From assembly GCA_001786575.1 (NCBI GenBank), contig MFRW01000002.1, forward strand, positions 16,034 to 80,033: DNA of 64,000 bases. Reading direction: 5' to 3'. Below the pieces are notes generated by a model. It made no database searches. It saw nothing but the letters and a program-made list of their open reading frames with translations, and was not told the DNA's origin. The DNA is from Candidatus Moranbacteria bacterium RIFCSPHIGHO2_01_FULL_55_24. GTDB taxonomy: Bacteria > Patescibacteria > Paceibacteria > Moranbacterales > UBA1568. The number at the start of each line of letters is the position of its first letter. Position 1 is the stretch's first letter. This document shows positions 47,732-57,152 of this stretch, in pieces. The position numbers were made by a program, and so were the translations under genes.

Positions 47732-48673
47732 ATGGAAAATAACTTCCCGTACCTGTCGGTGGTCGTTCCCTTGTATAACGAAGAAGGGAACGTAGCAGAA
47801 CTGCACCAGAGAATCCTCCAAGCTGTCCAGAAGATCGGACGGCCTTTTGAAATTATCTTCGTGGATGACGGCTCGCGGGACAAGTCAGTAGAGATCGCCC
47901 GGACGCTTTCGCCTCTCAAGCTTATCGAATTCCGCAAGAACTTCGGCCAGACCGCCGCCTTCGATGCCGGGTTCAAGGCGGCCCGAGGCGAGATCGTCGT
48001 CACCTTGGATGGTGACCTGCAGAACGATCCGGAAGATATCCCGCTTCTCCTCGAGAAGCTCGGCGAGGGCTATGATGTCGTGTCCGGCTGGCGGTACAAG
48101 CGACAAGACCCTTGGAGCAAGAAGATTCCATCGCGGATCGCCAATCTGCTCCGGACAATCCTTATCCGTGACAACATCCATGATTCCGGCTGCAGCTTGA
48201 AAGCGTATAAGAAGGAATGCTTCGAGAATCTCGATCTCTTCGGCGAAATGCACCGGTTCATTCCGGCTCTCCTCATGTTGGACGGTTTCCGGGTAGGTGA
48301 AGTGAAAGTTTCGCATCATCCGCGGGTAAACGGAAAGACCAAGTACAACTGGAAGCGGGGCGTGAAGGGCTTCGTGGATATGATCGCTATCTGGTTCTGG
48401 CGCAAGTATTCCTACCGGCCGATTCATCTTTTCGGCGGTTTCGGGGTGTTGCTCTCATTTTTGGGGAGCGCGATCCTTTTCTGGATGCTCGTGGAGAAAT
48501 TCGTCTTCAATCATGCGATTGGCGAGCGCCTGTGGCCGCTGATTGGCATTTTTCTCGTCCTTATGGGCGTCCAGCTCTTCGTGGCCGGACTCCTGGCAGA
48601 CATGCTGGTCCGCAACTATTACCAGGTGCGGAACCGCATGAACTACTCGATTCGCGCAGTGCGCGATCAGTAG
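47732..48673 (+). CDS. GT2 glycosyltransferase with two C-terminal membrane helices (GtrB/DPM1-like)
   Basis: A 313-residue polyprenyl-phosphate glycosyltransferase-like protein with VVPLYNEEGNVAEL, FVDDGSRDKS, DGDLQNDPEDIP as the DXD region and DSGCSLKAYKKEC. Membrane segments follow at about residues 232-256 and 266-290. It has the same architecture as 15860-16813 but a different sequence, so two distinct lipid-linked sugar donors may be made. GC content is clearly higher than in the preceding genes. It ends 27 bases before the UDP-glucose dehydrogenase gene. Confidence 0.9.
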   Translation: MENNFPYLSVVVPLYNEEGNVAELHQRILQAVQKIGRPFEIIFVDDGSRDKSVEIARTLSPLKLIEFRKNFGQTAAFDAGFKAARGEIVVTLDGDLQNDPEDIPLLLEKLGEGYDVVSGWRYKRQDPWSKKIPSRIANLLRTILIRDNIHDSGCSLKAYKKECFENLDLFGEMHRFIPALLMLDGFRVGEVKVSHHPRVNGKTKYNWKRGVKGFVDMIAIWFWRKYSYRPIHLFGGFGVLLSFLGSAILFWMLVEKFVFNHAIGERLWPLIGIFLVLMGVQLFVAGLLADMLVRNYYQVRNRMNYSIRAVRDQ

Positions 48674-48700
48674 GGAAAAGTAACAATCAAAGAGCAGAAT

Positions 48701-50008
48701 ATGAAACTGACGTTTATCGGGACAGGGTATGTTGGATTGGTGACTGGGGCATGCATGGCAGAGCTGGGACACACGGTTACCTGTGCAGATATCGATAAGA
48801 AGAAGATCGCGGGTCTGAAGCGCGGCGTCATGCCGATCTACGAGCTCGGTCTCGAGGAACTCGTTGCGAAGAACGTGGAGGAGGGGAGGCTTTCTTTTAC
48901 CACCGCTATCGGCAAGGCGATCAGAGACGCAGAAGTCGTTTTCAATGCTGTGGGCACACCGGAGGACAAAAAGACCGGCAAGGCCGATCTTTCCTATGTC
49001 TTCTCTGTCGCCGAGGAATTCGGCAAGAATCTGAACGGCTACAAGGTCCTGGTCAACAAGTCCACCGTGCCGGTGGGGACAGCAGACAAGTGCCGGGAGA
49101 TTATCCTCCATGCTTCCAAAGGCAAATGTGAATTCGACGTCGTCTCGAACCCGGAATTTCTGCGCGAGGGCGCAGCCATCAAGGACTTCCTGAATCCGGA
49201 CCGCGTGGTGGTAGGCGTGGCGTCGGACAAGGCGCGCGAGATGATGGAGAAGATCTATCGCCCGCTGGCCCGTTCCGGCCGTCCGGTGATGCTGACCGAC
49301 GTGCGGAGCGCCGAGCTCATCAAGTATGCTTCGAACGCTTTCCTCGCGACCAAGATCACGTTCATCAACGAGATCGCCAATTTCTGCGAGAAAATCGGCG
49401 CCAATGTGAAAGAAGTCTCCAAGGGCATGGGCTATGACAGCCGCATCGGCTCGCGCTTCCTCTACGCCGGTATCGGCTATGGTGGCTCCTGCTTCCCTAA
49501 GGACGTGCAGGCGCTTATCGAGACCGGCAAGGAATACGACCATGCGTTCCAGATCATTTCCGCGGCCAACAAAGTGAATGACCAGCAGAAAATGCGCCCG
49601 TTCCAGGCGCTCAAGAAGCATTTCAAGAATCTGAAGGGGAAGACGATCGCTGTCTGGGGACTGTCGTTCAAGCCGCGCACCGATGACGTGCGCGAAGCGC
49701 CAGCCCTCTATGTGCTAGAGGCTCTCCTCAAGGCCGGCGCCAAGATCCAAGCCTTTGATCCGGTCGCGATGGAGTCCTTCCAGAGAGCTTTCTCCGACAA
49801 GCGGGTGAAGTATATGGGGAACGCGTACGATGCTGTCGAGGGTGCTGACGCACTCCTGGTGATGACCGAATGGGATGAGTTCCGTACGACGGAGTATCCG
49901 GAGCTCGCCAAGCGCATGAAGCAGCACGTCATCGTGGATGGTCGGAATATCTTCGAGCGTTCCGAAGCCGAAGCCGAGGGCTTCAAGTATTACGGTATCG
50001 GTGTTTAG
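48701..50008 (+). CDS. ugd: UDP-glucose 6-dehydrogenase
   Basis: Oxidises UDP-glucose to UDP-glucuronate with two NAD+. The 435-residue protein has the N-terminal loop GTGYVGLVTGACMAELGH, the catalytic Cys in GYGGSCFPKDVQAL (near residue 262) and the C-terminal NAD/UDP-sugar domain signature WGLSFKPRTDDVREAP. Its product can be decarboxylated to UDP-xylose by the uxs product (16831-17787). GDP-mannose dehydrogenase is a related alternative, but the motif spacing fits UDP-glucose dehydrogenases. The following gene begins 13 bases after the stop. Confidence 0.95.
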   Translation: MKLTFIGTGYVGLVTGACMAELGHTVTCADIDKKKIAGLKRGVMPIYELGLEELVAKNVEEGRLSFTTAIGKAIRDAEVVFNAVGTPEDKKTGKADLSYVFSVAEEFGKNLNGYKVLVNKSTVPVGTADKCREIILHASKGKCEFDVVSNPEFLREGAAIKDFLNPDRVVVGVASDKAREMMEKIYRPLARSGRPVMLTDVRSAELIKYASNAFLATKITFINEIANFCEKIGANVKEVSKGMGYDSRIGSRFLYAGIGYGGSCFPKDVQALIETGKEYDHAFQIISAANKVNDQQKMRPFQALKKHFKNLKGKTIAVWGLSFKPRTDDVREAPALYVLEALLKAGAKIQAFDPVAMESFQRAFSDKRVKYMGNAYDAVEGADALLVMTEWDEFRTTEYPELAKRMKQHVIVDGRNIFERSEAEAEGFKYYGIGV

Positions 50009-50021
50009 GATGTCCCGGTCT

Positions 50022-50747
50022 ATGCTGAAGCTTGTCTCTATCAACATCGAAGATGAGAAGCATCTGGAGCGGGTATCCCGTTTTCTGGATGAAGAGAGAC
50101 CGGAGGTGCTATGCCTCCAAGAATTACTGGAGAAAGACATTTCGCTTTTTGAAGAGAAGTTCGGCTGCAAAGGAATCTTCGCACCGATGGGACTCGTCCC
50201 TTCAGAAGGGAATCCGGAAGGGCAGGTTCTCGGTATCGGGATTTTCTCGCACTATCCTCTTTCGGATGTCCGTTCCTGCTACTATGCCAAGTATGGCGAC
50301 AATCTCCGCCTCATATCCAACGAAGCGGCGGACCCTATAGACCGACCGCTCCTGTCTGCGGTGATAGAGAAAGACGGGGTTTCCTATACTATCGGCACGA
50401 CGCACTTCACCTGGACACCGGATGGGCAGGCGAACGATCGCCAGCGTGAGGCCCTAGGCTGGTTCTTCGAAGCTCTCTCTGGCTATGAGGACATCATCTT
50501 CTGCGGCGACATCAATGCGCCGCGAGGCCGTGAAACATTCGAGAAAATCGCTAACCTCTATCTGGACCATATTCCCGAAGAGTACGAGACCAGTCTGGAT
50601 CCGGAACTGCATTCCACCAAAGGCAGCGCAGCGTACATGGTCGATGCGCTTTTCAGCACCCCGCACTATATGACCGAAAACGTGAGGCTCCAGTTCGGCG
50701 TAAGCGACCACGCCGCAATCGTCGCGACCATCAAGAAGAACCCATAA
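50022..50747 (+). CDS. Endonuclease/exonuclease/phosphatase (EEP) superfamily protein
   Basis: A 241-residue protein with the EEP core: LVSINIEDEK, EVLCLQELLEKD (metal-binding Glu), TIGTTHFTW, FCGDINAPRG (catalytic Asp and Asn) and the final VSDHAAIVATI (SDH motif). These metal-dependent enzymes cleave phosphodiester or phosphomonoester bonds; the substrate may be nucleic acid, a phospholipid or a polyprenyl phosphate. No signal peptide is seen, so it is probably cytoplasmic. I prefer ATG 50022 (TATG context); ATG 50010 is four codons earlier. A terminator follows. Confidence 0.85.
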   Translation: MLKLVSINIEDEKHLERVSRFLDEERPEVLCLQELLEKDISLFEEKFGCKGIFAPMGLVPSEGNPEGQVLGIGIFSHYPLSDVRSCYYAKYGDNLRLISNEAADPIDRPLLSAVIEKDGVSYTIGTTHFTWTPDGQANDRQREALGWFFEALSGYEDIIFCGDINAPRGRETFEKIANLYLDHIPEEYETSLDPELHSTKGSAAYMVDALFSTPHYMTENVRLQFGVSDHAAIVATIKKNP

Positions 50748-50771
50748 AAACCAGAGTAATTCTGGTTTTTT
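50747..50771 (+). terminator. Intrinsic terminator after the EEP gene
   Basis: AAAACCAGA (50747-50755) pairs with TCTGGTTTT (50761-50769) around a 5-base loop, followed by T residues. Confidence 0.92.
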
Positions 50772-50775
50772 GATA

Positions 50776-50781
50776 TATACT
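50776..50781 (+). promoter_or_regulatory. Possible -10 element of the 50806 GT4 gene
   Basis: TATACT directly after the terminator, 24 bases before the start codon. No -35 is visible because the terminator occupies the site. Confidence 0.45.
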
Positions 50782-50805
50782 ATAAGTGGCAACGAGCCCT
50801 GTATT

Positions 50806-51957
50806 ATGAGAATCCTCTTTCTGAACTATGAATACCCGCCGCTCGGGGGCGGGGCGGGAAATGCTACCGAGTATCTGCTCCGGGAGTATGCCAAGATGCC
50901 GGATTTGACCGTGGATCTGGTGACGTCCTCGCATGATAGCGAGGAGCGGGTGATACAGGTGGCTCCGAATGTGACGGTATATGCTCTCCCGATCGGAAAG
51001 GACGCCCAGGCGCTCCATTACCAGTCCATGCGGGACCTGCTCACGTATAGCTTCAAGGGCTATGCCTTTGCCAAGGGACTGATGCAGGAGAACCGCTATG
51101 ATGCTATCCATGCGTTCTTTACGGTGCCCTGCGGGGTGATGGCCTGGCGGCTCGGAAAGCGCTTTAAAGTGCCGTATATCGTGTCCCTCCGCGGGGCGGA
51201 TGTTCCGGGCTATAGCGAGCGTTTCTCCCTCCTATATGCGTTTATACGCCCTCTGGTGAGGCGGGTATGGCGAGATGCCGCCCGGGTAGTTTCCAATAGC
51301 CAGGGACTCAAGGAATTGGCCCTCCAGACGAACCCGGCCCAGGAGATCGGGGTGATCCCGAACGGGGTGGCGACGGATGAATTCAAGCCCTCTGAAAAGG
51401 GGATGAAAGATGCGGTAAGGGTGATCTGTGTCTCGCGACTTACCCCGCGCAAGGGCATCCGCTACCTCGTAGAAGCTATGCGGATCCTGAAGGACGAGAA
51501 GGGGATAGCCGATGCGAAACTGACGATCGTGGGCGAGGGCGACGAAGAGGCGGAATTGAAGTCTCTTGCCGCGCGCCTCGGTATCCAGGATGCTGTGCTT
51601 TTCCGGGGTCGAGTAGCGCATGACCGGCTACCGCAGGAATATAATGCGGCAGATATCTTCTGTCTCCCGTCTCTGAACGAAGGCATGAGCAATACGCTCC
51701 TCGAAGCGCTTGCGAGCGGGCTGCCGATAGTTGCGACCGTGACCGGAGGCACGCATGAGCTGGTGCAGGACGGCGTGAACGGATTTTTCGTCGAGATGCA
51801 GTCGGCCGAGGATATCGCCGAGAAGCTCGCGCGGCTCATGACGGATCCGGAACTGCGGCAGCGCTTCGGTGCGGAGAGCAGGAAGAGGGCCGAAGCGATG
51901 AGCTGGCGCGTGGTCGCGGAGCGGTACTCGGAAGTGTACGGACAAGCAAAATACTAA
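50806..51957 (+). CDS. GT4-family glycosyltransferase
   Basis: A 383-residue GT-B fold enzyme. It begins LFLNYEYPPLGGGAGNATEYLL, the Gly-rich N-terminal loop of GT4 enzymes, and includes VSLRGADVPGY, VIPNGVATDEFKP, VSRLTPRKGIRYLVEAM and the donor-site FCLPSLNEGMSNTLLEALASGLPIVAT, with the E-x7-E pair as E-G-M-S-N-T-L-L-E. It is followed 15 bases later by a UPF0104 gene. Donor and acceptor unknown; a role in capping or extending lipid-linked glycan is likely. Confidence 0.93.
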   Translation: MRILFLNYEYPPLGGGAGNATEYLLREYAKMPDLTVDLVTSSHDSEERVIQVAPNVTVYALPIGKDAQALHYQSMRDLLTYSFKGYAFAKGLMQENRYDAIHAFFTVPCGVMAWRLGKRFKVPYIVSLRGADVPGYSERFSLLYAFIRPLVRRVWRDAARVVSNSQGLKELALQTNPAQEIGVIPNGVATDEFKPSEKGMKDAVRVICVSRLTPRKGIRYLVEAMRILKDEKGIADAKLTIVGEGDEEAELKSLAARLGIQDAVLFRGRVAHDRLPQEYNAADIFCLPSLNEGMSNTLLEALASGLPIVATVTGGTHELVQDGVNGFFVEMQSAEDIAEKLARLMTDPELRQRFGAESRKRAEAMSWRVVAERYSEVYGQAKY

Positions 51958-51972
51958 AGCGCTTTTTATAGT

Positions 51973-52911
51973 ATGAAAAAAAATCTCTGGTTTCTGGTGA
52001 AGGTTGCGGTGACGCTGGTCTTGATCGCATGGCTCTTGGAGCATGTGGACTGGAACGTCGTCCTCCATGAGCTTCAGAATCTTTCCTGGAAGTATATGTT
52101 CCTCTACGTAGTGTTCCAGCTTATAGGGACGTCGCTTTCGGTCAAGAAGTGGCAAGTGATCGCTCGCTTCAAGAATCTCCATTTCTCTTTCCGCGAAGGC
52201 TTCTTCACATACCTCACAGGAGCGTTTATCAATAACTTCCTGCCTTCGACGATCGGCGGGGACACTTACCGGAGCCTCTGGCTGTCCAAGCGTTCCGATT
52301 CGCGGGCCAAAGCGTTCTCTACGGTGGTGTTCGACCGTTTCTTGGGACTCTGGACCACGGCACTCCTCGCGTTTCTAGGCGTCTTCTTCCTGCTCCCGTA
52401 TCTCAAAGAAAGTCTGCCGCTTCAGCTGACGCTCGGGGCGCTTCTCGTCTTCATCCTGGCAGACGCGGTGCTGGTCTATGCTTACTGCCAGTCATGGTTC
52501 CAACGCTTGATCGCTCTGATCCCGTGGCAGAAGCTTCGCAATCTGATCCAAGAGATCATCCTCTATACGGACAAAGGCATCTGGAGCCGCGGCGTGTTCT
52601 GGTCAGCTCTTTTTATTTTTGTCGGGATCGGGCTTTCCAACTACATGCTCTTCCTGGCGATGGGCAATCCGCTGCCGTTCGGGCCGTTCTTGGGGCTCGT
52701 GTTTCTCATTGCCATCGTTTCGAGCGTACCGCTTTCGATAAATAATATCGGGATCAAGGAATGGGCGTATGTGGCTTTTTTCGGTCTCTTGGGCATCAGC
52801 CTCGAGACTGCGGTGACAGCAGCTCTCCTTTCGCGTTTCCTTCAGATGTTCATTTCCTTCCTGGCTTTGCCACAGTACATCGCCGGGCGAAGGGATAAAT
52901 CACTCATCTGA
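51973..52911 (+). CDS. UPF0104 / lysylphosphatidylglycerol synthase TM-region-like membrane protein
   Basis: A 312-residue polytopic protein with about seven to eight membrane segments and the family segment INNFLPSTIGGDTYRSLWL plus SLSINNIGIKEWAYVAFFGLLGIS (residues 255-280). These are conserved in the flippase-like domain of MprF and AglD (PF03706). Members move or handle lipids, including polyprenyl-phosphate sugars in archaeal AglD-type genes. Position after a GT4 suits that. Its last 12 bases overlap the end of the convergent GT-C gene on the other strand. Confidence 0.87.
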   Translation: MKKNLWFLVKVAVTLVLIAWLLEHVDWNVVLHELQNLSWKYMFLYVVFQLIGTSLSVKKWQVIARFKNLHFSFREGFFTYLTGAFINNFLPSTIGGDTYRSLWLSKRSDSRAKAFSTVVFDRFLGLWTTALLAFLGVFFLLPYLKESLPLQLTLGALLVFILADAVLVYAYCQSWFQRLIALIPWQKLRNLIQEIILYTDKGIWSRGVFWSALFIFVGIGLSNYMLFLAMGNPLPFGPFLGLVFLIAIVSSVPLSINNIGIKEWAYVAFFGLLGISLETAVTAALLSRFLQMFISFLALPQYIAGRRDKSLI

Positions 52912-55248
52912 CGGTTCTGAAGTCTCCTTCTCTTCCGGCAGCGGTGGAAGAAGGGAATCCAGATCGATGACTTCTTTCCCTTCGAAAGCGAAGGCTTTCA
53001 CAAAATGCGAGGTGCGGCCGTTTATGAGCACGGCGAAGTCTGCATCATCGCGATCGTAGTAGCTTCCCACGTTGATGACGGTCGGGTCGCCGCTTTCGAC
53101 TTTGGAGCGGATAAGCTTCTTGGAACGGCTCTCACGGGCGGAAGAGACGACGACGTAGTCGACCGTATGGTCGCGGATCGTTTCCGGGCCGAAGCCGCGG
53201 CGACAGCGCCCGAGGAAGAACTTGCAGACGCCGTCTTTGTCTGTCCAGATGGAAAGATTGCGGGCATTCGGGAGAGCATTCAATTTCTGTGCGATCTCGT
53301 AGCTCCCCGGACCCATGTCTTTGAGGTCTGTGTAGTACTGCTTGGGCAGAAGGACCGATGCGTAGCTTAGAGGGAACGGAGTTTTTAGGATAGTGAGGAT
53401 ACCTGCCAGAGAAAGAGCAGCCAGAAAAATCGGCGTTACCCAGGCGCGCTTGCTTGGCAGGCGATTCTTCAGGAACGTCTGGATTTCCGCGAATGCGATA
53501 CCTGCGAGGATTGCAGCGAGCGGGAAGAGGATGATCTGGTAGCGGACGATGGAGGCGACGCCGTTCACAGCGCTTCCCAGGTAGTAGAGGATGATGAAGA
53601 TGACCAGGTAGAATGCCAGGCGCAGGCGGTCAGAACGATAGAAATCTTTCTTCCAGAAGAAGAGAGGGACAAGGAGGAAACCGAGGAGTGAGAGCGGCGG
53701 CAAACCGAAAACTAGCGGGTAGAAATTCGTAAGAAAGATGCCGAAGAGGTCGCTCCGGGTCGCAATAGTTTTGGGAGCTTCCAGGAGCGCCATGAAGTCG
53801 TACGGCCGCATGCCGGCCCAGACATTTGCGAGGGAGAAGAGGGCTGTCCCCAGGAAGAAGACACCGATGAGGCGTGCGAGGGAAACTTTGGCCCAGGACA
53901 GACCTTCCATGATCACGGTGGTGATGCGGGATTTGTTGATCCACTGGTCCAGGAAGACGAATGCGACAAGAACCAGGAAGAGCGGAGCGACTTTCTCGAA
54001 AGCTTGGCTCCCGAGGGTCGCGGTAAAGAGCTTTTCGGGTTTCAGCCAGACGGCCGGGAGAAGCGTGTAGAAGGTAGCGAGGGCTACGAAGAGGAGGAAA
54101 GCGAGCTCTTTGAGGCTGTCCTTGAAATACTCGGTGACGGGTTTTTGGGATGCCTTCTCGTGGTAGAGATATTCGACGAAGAGGAGTGCCAAGAGGAAGA
54201 CCAAGAGGATATTCGCGACGTATTTGGTGAGGAGTCCGAGCCCCAAGAAGATGCCGGCGAGTGCGAGGTAGCGGAAAAGTTTCTTTTTCTGATACAGGAC
54301 GAAAGCGAGAAGCGCGAGCGGAACGAAGATCCAGAGGAGCGCATCGGGATTGATGATCTTGCTCATGCCGATGAGGACGGGTGAAGTGGCGAGGAAGGCG
54401 TAGCTTGTGAGTGCGGCCGTCTTCCCGGTGATGCGCTCCAGGAAGAAATAGAAGAAGGGGAGGAAGAGCGTGATGACTACGAGGAGCGGAAAGCGGAAAG
54501 CGAAATAGAAGCTCTGAATATCCGAGCCGTTCGAGTAGATTTCGCCCCCGTACTTGATGGAGTCGAAGTTATCCGGGTCTTTGGAAAGAAGGCCGAATCC
54601 GCTCGCGAGCGCCACGGTAATCCCGGGCTTGTCACTGATCTGGGTGCCCTTCCAGTCCCGTTCCCCGATGTTTTTCCAGTATTTTTCGATGCGGTTCTCC
54701 AGCCAGAGCGGCTCGTCGACCGCAGCGAATTCGGTCAGGCGATAGAGGCCGGAACTGAAGAAGACGCCTGTCAGGAAAAGAACGAAAAAGAGCGCCGGGA
54801 ATCCCTGTTCGCGGACCCAGTCTCTCCAAGAGTATTTCTGGATACTCGTGTCGCGTTTAGCATGCTCGTCCGTGATGTAGTGGGCGCTTATGAGGATGCC
54901 GGCGAGGATCAGATAGATGCCGATGGCGACTTCGAGGATGTAGGGGACGTATTTCACCTCATAGAGGCCGTAGGAGAGGACGATGGCTCCCGGGAAGAAT
55001 GTCGCGAGCAGTTTCCCGAGTATTCTTTTCCATTCATACGTTTCCGAGAAGTAGGCGATATTGCCGATGACGAGGACTCCGAGGATGCCGAAGGAAAAGA
55101 GGAAATAGGATGGGTCGAGCGTTACGGGCAATACGAAAAGGGCGAGCGATTTGCTCAAGGGAGCAAAAAAGAAGAGGAAGTTCAAGGCTATTAAAAAAGC
55201 GAGGAAAGCGGATATGCGGCCCTCGGCAGTCTTGAAAAAAGTGTCCAT
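52900..55248 (-). CDS. GT-C membrane glycosyltransferase (PMT/ArnT-like)
   Basis: A 782-residue protein with about twelve membrane segments. The periplasmic loop FAAVDEPLWLENRIEKYW contains the Asp-Glu pair that ArnT and PMT enzymes place in their first extracytoplasmic loop, although here it follows about four extra N-terminal membrane segments (residues 1-165), an unusual extension. The C-terminus is soluble with an acidic tail. It is divergent from the 55357 gene, which is a related enzyme, and its end overlaps the convergent UPF0104 gene by 12 bases. Donor probably a polyprenyl-phosphate sugar. Confidence 0.85.
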   Translation of the reverse strand: MDTFFKTAEGRISAFLAFLIALNFLFFFAPLSKSLALFVLPVTLDPSYFLFSFGILGVLVIGNIAYFSETYEWKRILGKLLATFFPGAIVLSYGLYEVKYVPYILEVAIGIYLILAGILISAHYITDEHAKRDTSIQKYSWRDWVREQGFPALFFVLFLTGVFFSSGLYRLTEFAAVDEPLWLENRIEKYWKNIGERDWKGTQISDKPGITVALASGFGLLSKDPDNFDSIKYGGEIYSNGSDIQSFYFAFRFPLLVVITLFLPFFYFFLERITGKTAALTSYAFLATSPVLIGMSKIINPDALLWIFVPLALLAFVLYQKKKLFRYLALAGIFLGLGLLTKYVANILLVFLLALLFVEYLYHEKASQKPVTEYFKDSLKELAFLLFVALATFYTLLPAVWLKPEKLFTATLGSQAFEKVAPLFLVLVAFVFLDQWINKSRITTVIMEGLSWAKVSLARLIGVFFLGTALFSLANVWAGMRPYDFMALLEAPKTIATRSDLFGIFLTNFYPLVFGLPPLSLLGFLLVPLFFWKKDFYRSDRLRLAFYLVIFIILYYLGSAVNGVASIVRYQIILFPLAAILAGIAFAEIQTFLKNRLPSKRAWVTPIFLAALSLAGILTILKTPFPLSYASVLLPKQYYTDLKDMGPGSYEIAQKLNALPNARNLSIWTDKDGVCKFFLGRCRRGFGPETIRDHTVDYVVVSSARESRSKKLIRSKVESGDPTVINVGSYYDRDDADFAVLINGRTSHFVKAFAFEGKEVIDLDSLLPPLPEEKETSEPSDE

Positions 55249-55356
55249 ATGTGTTTTGCCTGGGAAGGCGGAATAGGATAGAATAGGAATATAAAACAGT
55301 CCGATTCACCGCTATTCTAGCTGAATCCGGGCAAAAATGAAAGCAGAGAAGGCAGT

Positions 55357-57144
55357 ATGGATGCATTGAAAAAGTATCTTTTTCCGGGACTCTTTATCAT
55401 CGTACTCGCAGTCGGATTTTTTTTGCGCACGTATCATTTCGATTCTTGGCTCCACTTCGAGCTCGACCAGGCGCGGGACGCGAAGGTCGTAGACGAAGCT
55501 TATCGCGGGAATGCCTTGGACCTGCCCCTTCTCGGTCCGAAAGCCGGAGGGACGTTTCTCCGCCTGGCGCCGGGATTCTACTATCTCCAGTATCTAAGCG
55601 GACTTGTCTTCGGACAGACGCCCTCGGGAATCGCGTTCTTCGTAGCGCTTCTTTCTTTCCTGTCCATCCCGCTCTTCTATCTGCTTGTGCGCCGCGCATT
55701 TTCCAAGGAGTGGAGTCTCGCGCTCACGGCGCTTTTCGCGGTTTCGGCGTACATGGTGATGTACGGGCGTTTTGCCTGGAACCCTAACTTGATCCCTTTC
55801 TTTTCGATTCTCGGCTTCTATTCCTTGCTTCGTGCAGTGGATCCTAGCGAAGCGCATCGCACGCGCTGGTTCCTCTCGGCTTCCTTCTCGCTCGGTCTCG
55901 CTACCCATTTCCATTTTCTGGCTTTTCTCGCGCTTCCGGTGATCGTAGCAGTCTTTCTTCTCCTTAAGCGTGCGCGCTTCTCCTGGAAGGCCTGGCTTGG
56001 GGCGGTCGCCATCGTTTTCGTCCTCTACCTCCCAATGCTCTTGAATGAGATCGAAGCCGGCTGGACCAACACGGAAGAGTTTCTCGGAGCGATTACCGAG
56101 AAATCGAGCAAAGAGGATCACAACCTCGTAGAGAAAACCATCCGCAATATCTCCGAATATGCGTTAAACGGCATGGTAGTCCTTTCCGGATTCGAGGGAG
56201 CGACTTTCCCGGCGATCGTGGCCAAGGACGGAGTATTCGGGTCTGTCTGCGACAGCAAGTGCGATCAGGGCAAGTGGTACGGAGTCTTGGCGGTTCTCCT
56301 CCTCGGGGCGGGAGGAATCTCGCTTCTCGTCTCCTGGTGGCGGGCACGCGAGAGGCGAGTCTCGGATTTCTACCTCCTCTCGATTCTCTGGTTCGGAGTT
56401 TCTTTCGTGCTATTCCTGCCGCTTTCCTATGGCATCGCGCCACGTTTCTACCTCCTCTCGGTACCGCTCTTCTTCATCATGCTCGGCTCTCTCTTCGGTT
56501 CCTTGAAGGGGCTCTTGGGCGAGCGCAAGGCTAGAACCCTTTTCTTGGCAGCAGTCGTTCTGCTTGTCGCAAGCAATCTGTATTTCTTGAATCATCGCTT
56601 CGGCGAACTGGCGCGAGCGAAATCCGAAGCGGTCGAGAGCGCTCCGGATCGTATCTTGAAGGAACGCATCCGAGTGACACTCGAGCAACAGGAAGAGATC
56701 GTGAGTTTCTTCGAAGCCCGCCAGCGCGCGACCGGCTACCCGATTTATATGTTCAGCGAGCCGCAGCACCGGCGGGCGCTCAAGTATCTCATGGAGCGCC
56801 GCGGCATCGTGAACGACGTCCTCGGGTTCAGCGGCATCTATCGGGAAGGGGAGTACTACTTGGTACTTCGAGCAAAATCGGACTTGGAAGACGCGGTCCG
56901 CAAATATCGGACGAGCTATGAGATCCTCGAGCCGCAGAGTTTCGGAACGCTCGTCATGATAGAGCTCGTGCCGAAGCCGGAGGCTATCATGGGTGAGCGG
57001 CAGGATTTTTCCGAGGAAGATGGCCCGAGCGACTCCAAGGCTCCGCCGCGCTATACCTGGCGCGAATTCTTGGAGCGCAACCAGAAGGATGAGACGACCA
57101 CCGATGATATCTTGGAAGAACAAGAAGACAAAGCAGCTAATTAG
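55357..57144 (+). CDS. GT-C membrane glycosyltransferase (GT39/ArnT-like)
   Basis: A 595-residue protein. After the first membrane segment (about 9-24) comes FDSWLHFELDQARDAKVVDE, in which Asp37 and Asp41 are candidates for the catalytic acidic site. Around ten further membrane segments follow, then a soluble region from about residue 410 with a charged C-terminus (DDILEEQEDK). Such enzymes transfer a sugar from a polyprenyl-phosphate donor to an extracytoplasmic acceptor. It is followed 8 bases later by another GT-C gene of similar type. Confidence 0.86.
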   Translation: MDALKKYLFPGLFIIVLAVGFFLRTYHFDSWLHFELDQARDAKVVDEAYRGNALDLPLLGPKAGGTFLRLAPGFYYLQYLSGLVFGQTPSGIAFFVALLSFLSIPLFYLLVRRAFSKEWSLALTALFAVSAYMVMYGRFAWNPNLIPFFSILGFYSLLRAVDPSEAHRTRWFLSASFSLGLATHFHFLAFLALPVIVAVFLLLKRARFSWKAWLGAVAIVFVLYLPMLLNEIEAGWTNTEEFLGAITEKSSKEDHNLVEKTIRNISEYALNGMVVLSGFEGATFPAIVAKDGVFGSVCDSKCDQGKWYGVLAVLLLGAGGISLLVSWWRARERRVSDFYLLSILWFGVSFVLFLPLSYGIAPRFYLLSVPLFFIMLGSLFGSLKGLLGERKARTLFLAAVVLLVASNLYFLNHRFGELARAKSEAVESAPDRILKERIRVTLEQQEEIVSFFEARQRATGYPIYMFSEPQHRRALKYLMERRGIVNDVLGFSGIYREGEYYLVLRAKSDLEDAVRKYRTSYEILEPQSFGTLVMIELVPKPEAIMGERQDFSEEDGPSDSKAPPRYTWREFLERNQKDETTTDDILEEQEDKAAN

Positions 57145-57152
57145 TATCACGT